Source: Anthocerotibacter panamensis C109
GTDB taxonomy: Bacteria > Cyanobacteriota > Cyanobacteriia > Gloeobacterales > Anthocerotibacteraceae
Length of the DNA: 64,000 nt
Assembly: GCF_018389385.1 (NCBI RefSeq)
Contig: NZ_CP062698.1
Location: 4,123,798-4,187,797 of the forward strand
Reading direction: 5' to 3'
The notes below the pieces were generated by a model. That model saw only the letters and a list, made by a program, of their open reading frames with translations, did not search any database and was not told the origin of the DNA. This document shows positions 39,951 to 49,558 of this stretch, piece by piece. Made by a program: the position numbers and the translations under genes. The stretch's first letter is position 1, and every line of letters begins with the position of its first letter.

Positions 39951-40658
39951 ATGGAGCCTCCTCTAATTTTTCTCTGTGCCCACGGCAGCCGCGACCCCCG
40001 TGCTGCCGACCAACTCACCCTCCTCACCCAACAAGTCCAAGACCATCTACCCTATCTCGTCTCCTCCGGTGTCCTCGAATTCGGGGAGAAACCCCTTGTC
40101 GAGCAATTAGCCGCAGTCGTCGTCCAAAACCCCACCGCACCCCTGATTGTCGTGCCCCTTTTCCTCCTCCCCGGCACCCACGCCCGCGAAGACCTCCCCC
40201 AAGCTCTGCACACCCTCCAACAACAGTTCCCAAAACTCACCAGTACCCTTGCCCCCCCCCTCAGCGAAAGCCCCGAGTTATCTGACGCCCTCGCCCAACG
40301 CATCAAGAACCACCCCCGCGCCCTCCTCTTCGCCCACGGTTCCCGCCGCCAAGGAGCCGAAGCTCCGATCCTTGACCTCGCCTTTCAACTGAGCATCCGC
40401 ACCAATACCCCCATCGAAGTCGTCTGCCATAAGTCCGGGGAGGATATCCTCACCCACACCCTCGCCCACCATCCCCAAGGCGGCCTTGTGCTCCCCTTGT
40501 TTCTGTTTGACGGCTACCTTGTAGACTACGCCCGCGAACAAGTCCAGAGCACCCTCCGCTGGCGCAGCGCGGAACCGCTCGGCAAAGGCGACTTGCTCGT
40601 GCCTACGATTGCGCAGCTTGTTCAACAAGCTAGGGCAGCTCGACCGACTCCGGTTTAG
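39951..40658 (+). CDS. Sirohydrochlorin chelatase (CbiX/SirB-like)
   Basis: 235 residues containing two chelatase half-domains, each opened by an HGSR motif: [16 protein letters not shown] at the N-terminus and [16 protein letters not shown] near 125. [19 protein letters not shown] and [15 protein letters not shown] supply the metal-binding His/Glu-type regions. It would insert Co2+ or Fe2+ into sirohydrochlorin for cobalamin or siroheme; siroheme is the cofactor of the nitrite reductase encoded at 46.8-48.4 kb. The 3' end overlaps the convergent NAD kinase gene by 29 bp. Confidence 0.87.
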   Translation: MEPPLIFLCAHGSRDPRAADQLTLLTQQVQDHLPYLVSSGVLEFGEKPLVEQLAAVVVQNPTAPLIVVPLFLLPGTHAREDLPQALHTLQQQFPKLTSTLAPPLSESPELSDALAQRIKNHPRALLFAHGSRRQGAEAPILDLAFQLSIRTNTPIEVVCHKSGEDILTHTLAHHPQGGLVLPLFLFDGYLVDYAREQVQSTLRWRSAEPLGKGDLLVPTIAQLVQQARAARPTPV

Positions 40659-41556
40659 CGATGTGGGGCATCCCCCAGCCCAGCTTTTCACGTAACATTT
40701 CAAAAAATTCGGGGGGGTTGAGACGGATGAGGCGCGTTTGATAACGGGAACGAGCAATATGGACGCGGTCCGTAGGATGAATGTAGCAGCCGGAGGAGCC
40801 ATCAGTGGAGAGAATGACGTATTCGTGGTTGCTCGGGGGATAGAGTACGAGCGCTTCTTGGTCACTGTAGACGAGCCCTCTGGCCCCGAGAGAGTGCGGG
40901 CAGATGGGGATGACCTGAAAGACTTGGACCTCTGGGGTAATGACCGGACCACCCGCTGAGAGGGCATAGGCCGTAGAGCCGGTAGGCGTGGCGACAATCA
41001 GGCCATCAGCAGCAATATCCACCAGGCTGTGGCGACCAATGACAATCTCGAAGTGGCACATCCCCGTGAACGGTTCTTTATGGACTACCGCCTCATTGAG
41101 GACGAGGGCTTCCCAAATGACCTGTTCTTGGCGCAGGACCCGGACTTCCAGCATCGAGCGCACTTCTTCGAGAAACTCCCCGCGCAGGACCTGCTCCACC
41201 GCCGTCCGCGCCTTACCTAGATAGGTCTCCGTAAGAAAGCCCATATGCCCGGTGTTGATATTGAGCTGGGGGATGCCCACGGGGGCAAGTTGGCGCGCGG
41301 CGGTGAGGACTGTCCCATCTCCCCCTAGGACAATGGCAAATTCCATCTGCTCATCAAATTCTCTAGGCGTCACCTGGGCAATCGGGGTATAGCAGATCGG
41401 TCCCTGGCGATGAGAAAAGCCTAAAATTCCATTCCAACCAGGGGTGGTGACCACTTGGCAACCCTGTTCAGCAAGCAATTCCGAGAGGTCCTTCACCGCT
41501 CGGAGGGCAGAGGGCTTTGTATCGTTATAAATAATCCCAACCTTGCGCCCGCCCAT
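40630..41556 (-). CDS. nadK: NAD kinase
   Basis: About 308 residues (the ATG at 41556 gives [12 protein letters not shown]; the frame opens three codons earlier). It phosphorylates NAD to NADP. Motifs: the ATP-binding GGDGT in [40 protein letters not shown] (NE/D motif) and the glycine-rich [24 protein letters not shown]. Cyanobacteria usually carry two NAD kinases; which type this is cannot be decided by eye. Divergent from the DUF885 gene. Confidence 0.94.
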   Translation of the reverse strand: MGGRKVGIIYNDTKPSALRAVKDLSELLAEQGCQVVTTPGWNGILGFSHRQGPICYTPIAQVTPREFDEQMEFAIVLGGDGTVLTAARQLAPVGIPQLNINTGHMGFLTETYLGKARTAVEQVLRGEFLEEVRSMLEVRVLRQEQVIWEALVLNEAVVHKEPFTGMCHFEIVIGRHSLVDIAADGLIVATPTGSTAYALSAGGPVITPEVQVFQVIPICPHSLGARGLVYSDQEALVLYPPSNHEYVILSTDGSSGCYIHPTDRVHIARSRYQTRLIRLNPPEFFEMLREKLGWGMPHIAKPESVELP

Positions 41557-41623
41557 GCATCCCATCGTCGCTCTTCCACTTATTAATTATGGTAGATTCA
41601 ATTGGCCTCGTAATGCTTGTGCT

Positions 41624-43399
41624 ATGGGCTTAAAAACCAGATTGCTCTTTCTGTGTGCTACGCTTCTTATCTCCCAACCGGGCTCGCTCCTGGCTCAGGC
41701 CCTACCCCCCACGCAGGCGCTCAAGGCGTTCTTTGACCGCGAGTGGGACTACGAGATGGCCCAAAACCCAGTCCGGGCCTCGACCCTGGGCGACCGACGC
41801 TTCAATGATCGCTGGGGCGATTTAAGTCTAGCTGCCCTCCAGCGGGATCATGAACACGACCAAGAAGCCCTGCGCACCCTGGCGACGATTGACCATACCC
41901 AACTCTCGCCCGCCGACCAGCTCAACTACGACCTATTCAAAAAGACCTCTCAGGACACGATTGAGGCATTCCAGTATCGTTGGTATACGATCCCGCTCAC
42001 CCAACGCGACGGCATTCAGACGAGTAACGAGCTGACGGACCTCTTACGCTTCCAGACCGTCAAAGACTATGAGGACTGGATCGCCCGCCTCAACCGTTTC
42101 CCTACCTATATGGACCAGACGATAGCTCTGATGCAAGAAGGCATCCGCACGCGCACGCTCTTGCCCAAGGTGATCATGCAGCGCGTCCCGGCCCAAATCG
42201 ACCAACAACTCGTCGCGACCCCCGAGGCCAGCCCTTTTTATAAACCCTTTCGCCAGTTCCCCAAAACCATCAGCCCGGACGAGCAAACCCGACTCAGTGC
42301 CCTCGCTAGGACGGCTATCCGCGAGCGCATTCTCCCATCGTTTCGCACCTTCAAAACATTTTTTGTCCAGCAATATTTGCCCGCCTCCTTTGACCGGGTA
42401 GGCGCATGGCAGATCCCCAACGGCGATAAGCTCTATGCCTTTCGGGTACGTCAGTTCACCACCACCGACCTCACCCCCGAAGAGGTCCACGAATTGGGCC
42501 TCAAAGAGGTCAAACGCATCCGAGGCAAGATGGAGGCCATTATTCAGCAGGTGGGCTTCAAGGGGACTTTTGCTGAATTTTTAAACTTCCTGCGCACCGA
42601 CCCCCGGTTTTATTACAAGAGCCCCGAAGAACTGCTCGAAGCCTACCGAGCGCTCTCCAAACGCATCGACCCGACCCTGGTCAAGCTCTTCAAAACGCTC
42701 CCGCGCACCCCCTACGGCGTGGAGCCAATTCCCGCCGCGATTGCGCCTGACACTACCACCGCCTACTACAACGGTCCCGCCGCCGACGGTTCGCGGGCCG
42801 GGACCTACTATGTCAACCTCTACAAGCCCGAAGTGCGCCCCAAATACGAGATGATGGCGCTCTCGCTACACGAATCGGTGCCCGGTCACCATTTGCAGAT
42901 TGCGCTGGCTCAGGAGTTGGGGGAGATCCCCAAGTTCCGCCGCTTCGGAGGGTACACGGCCTTTATTGAGGGCTGGGGGCTCTATGCAGAGTCCTTGGGC
43001 GAGGAGGTCGGGCTCTATGACGACCCCTATGCCAAGTTCGGTCAGCTCACCTATGAAATGTGGCGGGCGGTGCGCTTGGTCGTAGACACAGGGATGCACT
43101 CCGCTCAGTACAAATGGGACCGCGAGCAAGCGATTAACTTCTTCTTGGACAATGCTGCCAAGCAAAAACTCGATGTCATCAATGAGATTGACCGCTATAT
43201 CTCCTGGCCCGGTCAAGCGCTCGCCTACAAAATTGGCGAATTGAAAATCAAAGAACTCCGCGCCCGTGCCCGTACAGCCTTGGGCGATAAATTCGACCTG
43301 CGCGAGTTTCACGATGTCGTCTTGGGCTCAGGAGCCGTCCCCCTGAATATCCTGGAGCGCAATGTAGATACCTGGATCCGGCTGAAGCAGGGCGCTTGA
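41624..43399 (+). CDS. Secreted DUF885-family protein (putative metallopeptidase)
   Basis: About 591 residues from the ATG at 41624, which begins a clear signal peptide (LLFLCATLLISQPGSLLAQ); the frame opens 27 codons upstream, overlapping nadK. DUF885 features: FFDREWDYEMAQNPVRASTLGDRRFNDRWGD, the putative metal motif LHESVPGHHLQIALAQE near residue 420, GYTAFIEGWGLYAESLGEE, and DNAAKQKLDVINEIDRYISWPGQALAYKIGE. The HExxxGHH form differs from the classical HExxH. A periplasmic peptidase role is inferred from family annotation only. Confidence 0.83.
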   Translation: MGLKTRLLFLCATLLISQPGSLLAQALPPTQALKAFFDREWDYEMAQNPVRASTLGDRRFNDRWGDLSLAALQRDHEHDQEALRTLATIDHTQLSPADQLNYDLFKKTSQDTIEAFQYRWYTIPLTQRDGIQTSNELTDLLRFQTVKDYEDWIARLNRFPTYMDQTIALMQEGIRTRTLLPKVIMQRVPAQIDQQLVATPEASPFYKPFRQFPKTISPDEQTRLSALARTAIRERILPSFRTFKTFFVQQYLPASFDRVGAWQIPNGDKLYAFRVRQFTTTDLTPEEVHELGLKEVKRIRGKMEAIIQQVGFKGTFAEFLNFLRTDPRFYYKSPEELLEAYRALSKRIDPTLVKLFKTLPRTPYGVEPIPAAIAPDTTTAYYNGPAADGSRAGTYYVNLYKPEVRPKYEMMALSLHESVPGHHLQIALAQELGEIPKFRRFGGYTAFIEGWGLYAESLGEEVGLYDDPYAKFGQLTYEMWRAVRLVVDTGMHSAQYKWDREQAINFFLDNAAKQKLDVINEIDRYISWPGQALAYKIGELKIKELRARARTALGDKFDLREFHDVVLGSGAVPLNILERNVDTWIRLKQGA

Positions 43400-43520
43400 T
43401 GGGCACACAGAGATTTTTGTATGCCCATCGTGTTCTAGCCGCTTAAATTTGGGAGTGACTCCTGCTATAAATAAAAGGTTGAAAGGGCGGTACGGTTAAG
43501 CCCTTGGAGGTATTGGCCCA

Positions 43521-44396
43521 GTGCTCAGTCAGAACCCGCGCCGTCCGGTTAGGATCGACTTTCCTACCTCAGCGCGTCCCACCCAACCCATGGAATCCTC
43601 CCCCGTAAAAGCCATCATTATTGGTGGTGCTGAGGACAAAGAAAACGACCGGGCGATCCTAGCTACGTTCTTCCGGGCGGCGGGGGGCGCTCGTGCCAGA
43701 ATCCTCATTATTCCTACCGCCTCGGGTCAACCGGACCTCTTGGGGGAGGTCTACCGGGTTCTTTTCGCGCAAATGGGTGCTCAAACCGTCCAAGTGCTCA
43801 ACTTCACCCAGCGTCAGCAAGCGGATGAGCCTGAGGTAGAGGCTATTTTGGAGCGGGCGACAGCGATTTTTATGACCGGCGGGGATCAGGTGCGCCTGAC
43901 CACGATCCTGGCGCACACCCGCTTCAACCGGGTGCTCCACCAGTTGTGGCAGGAGAATCGCCTACTGGTGGGCGGGACTAGTGCTGGGGCGTCAGCGATG
44001 GGTAGCTGTATGATCGCCTGGGGAACCAGTGGTGCTCCGCCAAAACGCAGCATTGTCCAACTGGGAACAGGGATGGGACTTTTGCCGCCGCTCATCATCG
44101 ATCAGCACTTCTTTAACCGCAATCGATTGGCCCGTCTGATTACTGCTGTGGCTGCTTACCCGACCTGTCTGGGGCTAGGCATCGATGAGAACACTGCTGT
44201 CATGCTCTTTGCCGACGGGACCCTAGAGGTCATTGGCGAGGGCTCAGTCACGATTGTCGATGGGACTAAGCTCTCTTACAGCAACGCTCCGCAAGTCGAT
44301 GAAGACCACCCTTTGAGCGTCTGCGACCTCAAGCTTCATATCCTGGTCAAAAGCGCCCGCTATCACCTCGGGCGGCACGAGATAATGGCGACGTGA
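43521..44396 (+). CDS. cphB: Cyanophycinase
   Basis: 291 residues of the S51 peptidase family. It breaks down cyanophycin, the Arg-Asp nitrogen reserve polymer, to beta-Asp-Arg dipeptides. Features: AIIIGGAEDKENDRAILATFFRAAGG, IFMTGGDQVRL, the serine nucleophile in LVGGTSAGASAM near residue 154, IDQHFFNRNRLARL with the catalytic His, and GLGIDENTAVML. The GTG at 43521 has GGAGG ten bases upstream; an ATG 23 codons later is an alternative. No cyanophycin synthetase gene is in the window. Followed by a terminator. Confidence 0.93.
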   Translation: MLSQNPRRPVRIDFPTSARPTQPMESSPVKAIIIGGAEDKENDRAILATFFRAAGGARARILIIPTASGQPDLLGEVYRVLFAQMGAQTVQVLNFTQRQQADEPEVEAILERATAIFMTGGDQVRLTTILAHTRFNRVLHQLWQENRLLVGGTSAGASAMGSCMIAWGTSGAPPKRSIVQLGTGMGLLPPLIIDQHFFNRNRLARLITAVAAYPTCLGLGIDENTAVMLFADGTLEVIGEGSVTIVDGTKLSYSNAPQVDEDHPLSVCDLKLHILVKSARYHLGRHEIMAT

Positions 44397-44400
44397 AAAA

Positions 44401-44432
44401 TAGCCCCCTACGCCATCGGAGTAGGGGAGCTA
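44401..44432. terminator. Bidirectional terminator after cphB
   Basis: TAGC-CCCCTAC pairs with GTAGGGG-AGCTA (one offset base) around GCCATCGGA, directly after the cyanophycinase stop and 30 bp before the end of the opposing PEP-CTERM gene. An A run precedes it, giving a T run for the opposite strand. Confidence 0.72.
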
Positions 44433-44462
44433 ATTGAGTATTATCGGTTACTTGAACATCGG

Positions 44463-45011
44463 TTACTTGATGCGCTTACCTTTTAGCTTCTGCCAGCCGC
44501 CAAGGGCTCCTAGGACCAAAACCCCGGAAGTAGAAAACGGTTCCGGGACTGGGGTGCTAAAAGTAGGCTGGTTAGCAAAAGAAAAACCCGCCGGGGTAAA
44601 AGAGGTAAAACCACTGCCATCAAACTGAAAAAAGAAATTCCCCCGGTCCACCTGATAATCCAACCCGACAGGTAGACCATCCAAGAAGAACAGTTGCGGT
44701 GTCAAAGGAAAGGTCGTATCGTCTGCTGCTGTGTAGGGACCGCCTAAGAAATTGAACACGACGGAAGATAGACCGTTGGCGAGATTTAAGGTCGAAAATC
44801 CCGTCGTGGCTACGTTTGTATTGTCATAGGCGACACTGCCCGTGAAGGGGGTCCCGCTTAAGACTCCAGCGTTTACATCCACGGTGAAGGCAGAACTGAA
44901 GGTCGCTGCTGGGGAAGGGACTGCAGTCAGCATGAGTGCTGCGGCAGTAGCAAGGCTCCCTTTCACCAACTTTGGAGTCCAGGTACCTAAAGGCGTACTA
45001 GAAAAATTCAC
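44463..45011 (-). CDS. PEP-CTERM-sorted secreted protein
   Basis: 182 residues. N-terminal signal (SLATAAALMLTAVPSPAAT), a beta-rich body (FTVDVNAGVLSGTPFTGSVAYDN, GLDYQVDRGNFFFQFDGSG) and a C-terminal PEP-CTERM signal: PVPEPFSTSGVLVLGALGGW followed by the basic tail QKLKGKRIK. Such proteins are processed by exosortase (EpsH/XrtA-like) and are often linked to exopolysaccharide. GTG start at 45011 with AGGAGG seven bases upstream. Small cyanobacterial PEP-CTERM proteins of this type have no assigned function. Confidence 0.8.
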   Translation of the reverse strand: MNFSSTPLGTWTPKLVKGSLATAAALMLTAVPSPAATFSSAFTVDVNAGVLSGTPFTGSVAYDNTNVATTGFSTLNLANGLSSVVFNFLGGPYTAADDTTFPLTPQLFFLDGLPVGLDYQVDRGNFFFQFDGSGFTSFTPAGFSFANQPTFSTPVPEPFSTSGVLVLGALGGWQKLKGKRIK

Positions 45012-45074
45012 AAGCCCTCCTGATCAGTAGTGGGTACGTACGAGGTAGCAGACGGTCTGCTACCGCAACAAAGA

Positions 45075-45749
45075 CTACCGGGTGGGAGGGAAGATTACGG
45101 CACACAGGCTGCGTGCCCCACCAGAGTTGCAGGCTACGTTGGCTCCAGCGGTTCCGGCAACGCCATCAGGACAATAGTTGTCGCTACCGGCATGGATGAT
45201 GAAGGCGCTGCCGTCTGCATCGTTTAGGGAGAGCGGAAGACCGGGCGTGACCGCAACCCGGTTGGTCGTGGTGGTCAGTGTACCGGACCCATCCGCATTA
45301 ATAAAGATATTTTGGAGATCGCCTAAGTGAAAGGGGTGGTTTCCGTTCGGGCTAGAGTTGCTGTTATCTGTGGGGGTGGTGGCGGGAGCTACGGGGTTTG
45401 CAAAGTGACGGTCCCAGTGTCCGTTAGCCCCAAGACAAGCGCCGGTGGTGTTGGTACAGCTACCGGTCTCATGGATATGGACGCCATGCAAACCAGGGGG
45501 GAGGCTACCGGGCGGAAGGCTGATGCGTACCGACGTCTGACGGACACCCAGGTTGGGGTCATTGGCAGGAGCGGGCCGCTCGGATACAGTAAAACTGGCT
45601 CCCGGAAGTACGGCGTTAGGGGTTCCAGCCGCGCCACAGGTGAGGATTTGTCCGCTGACTGTAGCTTGGGCTTGGGCGGTCAGGGGGGCAAAGGCGAGGA
45701 GCAGGGCTCCGCCCAGTAAAAAGCTCCCGAGGGGGACAAGAAGTTTCAT
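45075..45749 (-). CDS. sodC: Cu/Zn superoxide dismutase-like protein
   Basis: About 224 residues from the ATG at 45749 with signal peptide (LGSFLLGGALLLAFAPLTAQAQ). SOD-C landmarks: LHGVHIHETGSC (copper His pair and disulfide Cys), HPFHLGDLQNIFINADGSG (bridging His and zinc ligands), SAFIIHAGSDNY (copper His and the zinc Asp region) and GGARSLCAVI (second disulfide Cys). A periplasmic enzyme that disproportionates superoxide. Cu/Zn SOD is uncommon but known in cyanobacteria. It has an Asn/Pro insertion (PATTPTDNSNSSPNGN) before the zinc loop. Confidence 0.87.
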   Translation of the reverse strand: MKLLVPLGSFLLGGALLLAFAPLTAQAQATVSGQILTCGAAGTPNAVLPGASFTVSERPAPANDPNLGVRQTSVRISLPPGSLPPGLHGVHIHETGSCTNTTGACLGANGHWDRHFANPVAPATTPTDNSNSSPNGNHPFHLGDLQNIFINADGSGTLTTTTNRVAVTPGLPLSLNDADGSAFIIHAGSDNYCPDGVAGTAGANVACNSGGARSLCAVIFPPTR

Positions 45750-45846
45750 GTCTATAATGCTCACTGGTCAATCATTACCAGCCACTATATCAGGGTTTTC
45801 CTAAGGTGTTTAGCGTAGAAATTCCTATTGTTCACTGTTTCTAAGC

Positions 45847-46386
45847 TCAATAATTCCCGTTTTCCCCAGTAGGATTGGTGCGCGCCGCGAAGTCGGTCAG
45901 GTCGCGCGTCTCCCGGTAGTGGTGGAGCGCCCAACGCACGGTCGGGAAGGACAGTCGGTCCCAGGGGATCTCCTCCCAATCAAAGAGGCCCACCTCCAGG
46001 CTCTCCGGTCCCACGCCGATCTCGGGGGTGAGGAGTCGCGCTCGATAAAAAAGCTGCACCTGACTGATGCGCGGGATACTGTAAATGCTCAACAGGGCAT
46101 CGATTTCAATGATAGCCAACGCCTCTTCCCAGGCTTCGCGGATGGCACCCTCAAGGGTAGTCTCATTGAGTTCTAGATATCCGGCAGGCAGGGTCCAGTA
46201 GTCGCGGCGCGGCTCAATTGCCCGACGGCAGAGTAAAATTTTTTCACCCCAAGTACAGACCGCTCCAGCCACAATTTTGGGGTTCTCGTACTGAATAAAT
46301 CCGCAATCGGGGCAGACCAACCGCTCCCGGTTATCGCCTTCGGGGACGCGCAGGACGGAGGGGCCTTTAGGGTCAGTATCAGCCAT
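45847..46386 (-). CDS. Nudix hydrolase with N-terminal zinc ribbon
   Basis: 179 residues. The N-terminus has a CPDCGF half-zinc-ribbon, then the Nudix fold [22 protein letters not shown] and the Nudix box [25 protein letters not shown]. The box agrees with Gx5Ex7REUxEExGU except that the final Gly is Ala. It probably cleaves a nucleoside diphosphate derivative (the NudC-like ribbon suggests an ADP-ribose or NADH-type substrate, unproven). Confidence 0.87.
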   Translation of the reverse strand: MADTDPKGPSVLRVPEGDNRERLVCPDCGFIQYENPKIVAGAVCTWGEKILLCRRAIEPRRDYWTLPAGYLELNETTLEGAIREAWEEALAIIEIDALLSIYSIPRISQVQLFYRARLLTPEIGVGPESLEVGLFDWEEIPWDRLSFPTVRWALHHYRETRDLTDFAARTNPTGENGNY

Positions 46387-46595
46387 TCGAGCAGTTTAAC
46401 CTCATGGGCACAAAGCGGAGGATTGACGAGCCAGGAACGGATGTGGTTGCAATATCTTGATTGTACTTGACCCTATCTTGTAGTCTCCCCTATCGATCTT
46501 GGGATAGGGAAGCAGCTTTAAAACCCCTCCCCTACGGGTGAACTTTAGCGGTTGTAAGGCACAGAGAATTGACACAGGGAAGAGGGAGCGGATTC

Positions 46596-46820
46596 ATGTC
46601 ACATTGTCAGCGCACCTGCATGAACGGTTGTATCCTGGGAGCCTCGTGTCCCCATCTTGAATACCGCGACCGGGCCTGTCAATTTATCGCTCAAACCCCC
46701 TGGGACGAACTCATGGCCTTAGCCGAGAAGAATAGCCGCAGCCCGGAGGTATTGGCAAAACTGCTCGGTTGCCGGAACTTTCAGGAATTGGCACTACCCT
46801 CCTTGGCAGGCGTTATCTAA
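46596..46820 (+). CDS. Small Cys-rich hypothetical protein, 74 aa
   Basis: The ATG at 46596 has GAGGGAG upstream; the frame opens nine codons earlier. The N-terminus MSHCQRTCMNGCILGASCPHLEY has four cysteines in about 16 residues, then a helical remainder (FIAQTPWDELMALAEKNSRSPEVLAKLLGCRNF). This could bind a metal or an Fe-S cluster. It ends 7 bp from the 3' end of nirA on the opposite strand. I do not know the family; its place beside the siroheme/Fe-S enzyme gene may be fortuitous. Confidence 0.6.
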   Translation: MSHCQRTCMNGCILGASCPHLEYRDRACQFIAQTPWDELMALAEKNSRSPEVLAKLLGCRNFQELALPSLAGVI

Positions 46821-46827
46821 GGCACGC

Positions 46828-48381
46828 TCATGCGAAGTTGAGTAGTTGGATGGTTTCGGGAGCGCTGCTACCGGAGGGCTGCCGTTCCTCTGCGCCAAAG
46901 TGCTCGATGAGGAGGGCTTTGAGGACGGCAGGTAATTCTGCGCAGGGGACATTTTGCTGGACCACGGTGCCTAGACAGGCATCCCGGCCCACGCGTCCCC
47001 CCATGAGGATATCGACTGCGTCCACATTTTGACCGTTAAGCTTGGTTTTGGTACCCACGAGGCCGATATCGCCCAATTGAGGTTGACCGCAGGAGTTGGG
47101 GCAACCGGACCAATGGATGCGGACGGGTTGGGGGATTTCGAGTTCCTCAGCCAGGATATGAGTCAGTTTGAGCGCTCGTTCCTTAGTCTCAATGATGGCT
47201 AGATTACAGAACTGCGCCCCGGTACAAGAGACGAGCCCACGCAAGAGCGGGTCCGGGTCTGGAGAGAATTGTTGCAGGAGCGGTTCATGAAAGAGTTCGT
47301 CGAGACGGCTTTGGTGGACGTGGGGGATGAGCAAGCTCTGCTCCACGGTGAAACGCACTTCGCCGGTGCCGTAGGTTTCGGCAAGACGGGCCACCTCCAG
47401 CACTTGCGGGGCATAGATCCGACCAATGGGCACATGGAGCCCGACAAAGTAAAAGCCCTCTTGTTTTTGGGGGTGGACCCCGATGTGGTCGCGCTTGTGA
47501 TAGTCGATAAACTCTTCCCCGGCAGCGGGGGTGAGCGGGTGACCAAAGGCGGTCTCGACCATGGCGCGGAACTTCGCAAGGCCCCATTGCTCGATCAGGT
47601 GAATCATCCGGGCTTGGGTACGCTGCTCGCGGGGGCCATAGTCACGGTAGACCTCCAGAATGGCGACACTGAGGGGCGTGACCTCGTGGGGCAAGACGAA
47701 GCAGTCCAAGGGCAGTGCCGGGGTCGCCCGTTGGGAATTGAGGACTCCGCCCACCAGCACGTTGAAGCCGGTCTGCCCCGCTCTTCGCGCAGGAATGAAG
47801 CCGATATCGTTGATCTCCGCGTGGGCTGAATTCTCCCGGTCCCCCGTGATCGAGATATTGAACTTGCGCGGCAGGTTACTCAGGTCAAAATTGCCCGTGC
47901 CCGCATTGGTGATCGCGTCTTGGAGTTCTTGGACGAGGGGGCGCACATCGATCAGCTCCTCAGGGTCCAACCCAGCGACGGGCGATCCTACGATGTTGCG
48001 GACGTTGTCCATCCCAGACTGGACAGTGGTAATTCCCACACTTTGCAGACGGTCCATGACAGCGAGAATATCTTCGAGGCACAGCCCCCGTAGTTCCAGG
48101 TTCTGGCGCGTGGTGATATCCAGTTGCTTCACGTCGGAGAAGTTTTCCAGGATGTCGCCAATCATCTGTAGTTGCACACTGGTCAGGATGCCGCCTGGGA
48201 CACGCAGGCGCACCATCCAACGGCCTGGAGTCTTGCGGCGAAAGAACCAGCCCACCCATTTCAAACGCTCTTGGTCCGCGCGCGAGACTGCTTCCCAGCC
48301 CGCATCGGCCAGTTGGGCCAGTTCTGTTTTTATGACCAGCCCTGGCTTCTCGTCCTTAATTTTCTCGATGGGATTTGCCAC
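46828..48381 (-). CDS. nirA: Ferredoxin-nitrite reductase NirA
   Basis: 517 residues from the GTG at 48381, supported by AAGGAG six bases upstream; the frame also opens at an ATG at 48429 without a ribosome site. NirA reduces nitrite to ammonium with six electrons from ferredoxin. Signatures: the [4Fe-4S]/siroheme cysteines in CTGAQFCNLA and SGCPNSCGQPQLGDIGL, plus RQNLELRGL, SGMDNVRNIVGSPVAG and RKFNISITG. The tail SSAPETIQLLNFA is family-typical. It stands divergent from ntcB-cnaT, with an NtcA site between, as in nitrogen-controlled cyanobacterial loci. No nitrate reductase or transporter gene follows. Confidence 0.95.
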   Translation of the reverse strand: MANPIEKIKDEKPGLVIKTELAQLADAGWEAVSRADQERLKWVGWFFRRKTPGRWMVRLRVPGGILTSVQLQMIGDILENFSDVKQLDITTRQNLELRGLCLEDILAVMDRLQSVGITTVQSGMDNVRNIVGSPVAGLDPEELIDVRPLVQELQDAITNAGTGNFDLSNLPRKFNISITGDRENSAHAEINDIGFIPARRAGQTGFNVLVGGVLNSQRATPALPLDCFVLPHEVTPLSVAILEVYRDYGPREQRTQARMIHLIEQWGLAKFRAMVETAFGHPLTPAAGEEFIDYHKRDHIGVHPQKQEGFYFVGLHVPIGRIYAPQVLEVARLAETYGTGEVRFTVEQSLLIPHVHQSRLDELFHEPLLQQFSPDPDPLLRGLVSCTGAQFCNLAIIETKERALKLTHILAEELEIPQPVRIHWSGCPNSCGQPQLGDIGLVGTKTKLNGQNVDAVDILMGGRVGRDACLGTVVQQNVPCAELPAVLKALLIEHFGAEERQPSGSSAPETIQLLNFA

Positions 48382-48538
48382 GGGTCGCTCCTTGACTTCT
48401 GGCCGGGTGTATTCACAGAAAACACGCATCGTCCAAGGAGAAATGTATTGTTCTTAACAGAAATTCGCCCGACCCCTGCTTTGCTTATGGCTTTAATAAC
48501 TAAATTGCATCAGTGCGGAGGATTCCAGCAGAAGCAGT

Positions 48539-48552
48539 GTAGTTTCCAATAC
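48539..48552 (+). promoter_or_regulatory. NtcA-binding site GTA-N8-TAC with spaced -10 box
   Basis: GTA (48539-48541), eight bases GTTTCCAA, TAC (48550-48552): a perfect match to the NtcA consensus. Exactly 22 bp downstream lies TAGGGT (48575-48580), a TAN3T -10 box, the layout of NtcA-activated promoters. It points at ntcB; because the site is symmetric it may also act on nirA, though the matching -10 on that strand is less clear. Confidence 0.8.
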
Positions 48553-48610
48553 ATTAAGCGGGGACAAGGGAGAGTAGGGTCTTAGTGTCAAATGTCCCGT
48601 AGGACTCGGT

Positions 48611-49558
48611 TTGGACTCCAAACAGCTACAGTATTTTCTGGCGGTGCATGCTCTGTCCAATTTTCGTCTGGCTGCCCGCCAATGCGGCATTTCACAACCA
48701 GGTCTGAGCAAGCAGATCATGGCCTTGGAAGACGAGTTGGGCGGCCCTCTTTTTAACCGCAGCGGGCGGCAGATCACGCTCACCCCAGTCGGCGAGTGCT
48801 TTTTATCCCATGCCCGCCGTGCGCTCAGAGAATTGGAGCAAGCCCAAGACGAGATTGGGGAACTGCTGCGCCCGGACCGGGGCGAGGTCTGTGTCGCAGG
48901 GTTGCACTCGGTCAATACCTATCTGCTGCCCCAACTGTTGGCCTTGTTTCAGCAACAACACCCAGCGACCCAACTGCGTCTGACCTCCTTAGGCTCAGAG
49001 CGCGTCACCAAAGTCTTACTGGACCGCTTGGTGGACTTGGCTGTAGTGATGGGTCCGGTCACCTCTTCCGATCTCGTGAGCACGCCCCTCTACGAAGAGG
49101 AACTGGTCGTCCTCGTCCCCGCTCGTCATCCCTTAGCCCGTCTGGGTATCGTTCGCCTTGCGGACATAACGCCTTATCCCCAAGTGGTGTTCCGGGATGG
49201 GTACGCCATGCGCACGGCACTGGTCCAATACTTCCGGCAGACCGGTCAGCCACTCCAGATTGCCGTCGAACTCAACACCCTTGAAGCCTTCAAAGAAATG
49301 GTCCGTCAGGGGGTGGGAGTCGCGCTCTTACCCCTGAGTGCCGTTCAGAACCTACCTGCTGACCTTGTTCGCGTCCAAGTCGTCGAGCCCCGTCTGACCC
49401 GGCGGGTAGAACTCATCTACCGCAAAGAAAACTACCAGATCCCGGTGGTTGCCGCCTTTGCCCGCCTGATCGCAGAGCGGCTCCCCCTGGCTTTTGCCCG
49501 CTGGGTCCAGCAAGAAAGTTGGGTCGAAACCGAGGGACCGACCTGTCTGGCGGGATGA
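48611..49558 (+). CDS. ntcB: LysR-type nitrogen assimilation regulator, NtcB-like
   Basis: 315 residues with a TTG start at 48611. N-terminal winged HTH (LQYFLAVHALSNFRLAARQCGISQPGLSKQIMALEDELGGPLFNR), linker helix, and a LysR substrate-binding domain (VCVAGLHSVNTYLLPQLLALF..., EELVVLVPARHPLA, FKEMVRQGVGVALLPLSAV). In other cyanobacteria NtcB enhances nirA-operon expression when nitrate or nitrite is present. Divergence from nirA, the NtcA promoter and the cnaT-like gene downstream support the name over a generic LysR call. Confidence 0.83.
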   Translation: MDSKQLQYFLAVHALSNFRLAARQCGISQPGLSKQIMALEDELGGPLFNRSGRQITLTPVGECFLSHARRALRELEQAQDEIGELLRPDRGEVCVAGLHSVNTYLLPQLLALFQQQHPATQLRLTSLGSERVTKVLLDRLVDLAVVMGPVTSSDLVSTPLYEEELVVLVPARHPLARLGIVRLADITPYPQVVFRDGYAMRTALVQYFRQTGQPLQIAVELNTLEAFKEMVRQGVGVALLPLSAVQNLPADLVRVQVVEPRLTRRVELIYRKENYQIPVVAAFARLIAERLPLAFARWVQQESWVETEGPTCLAG

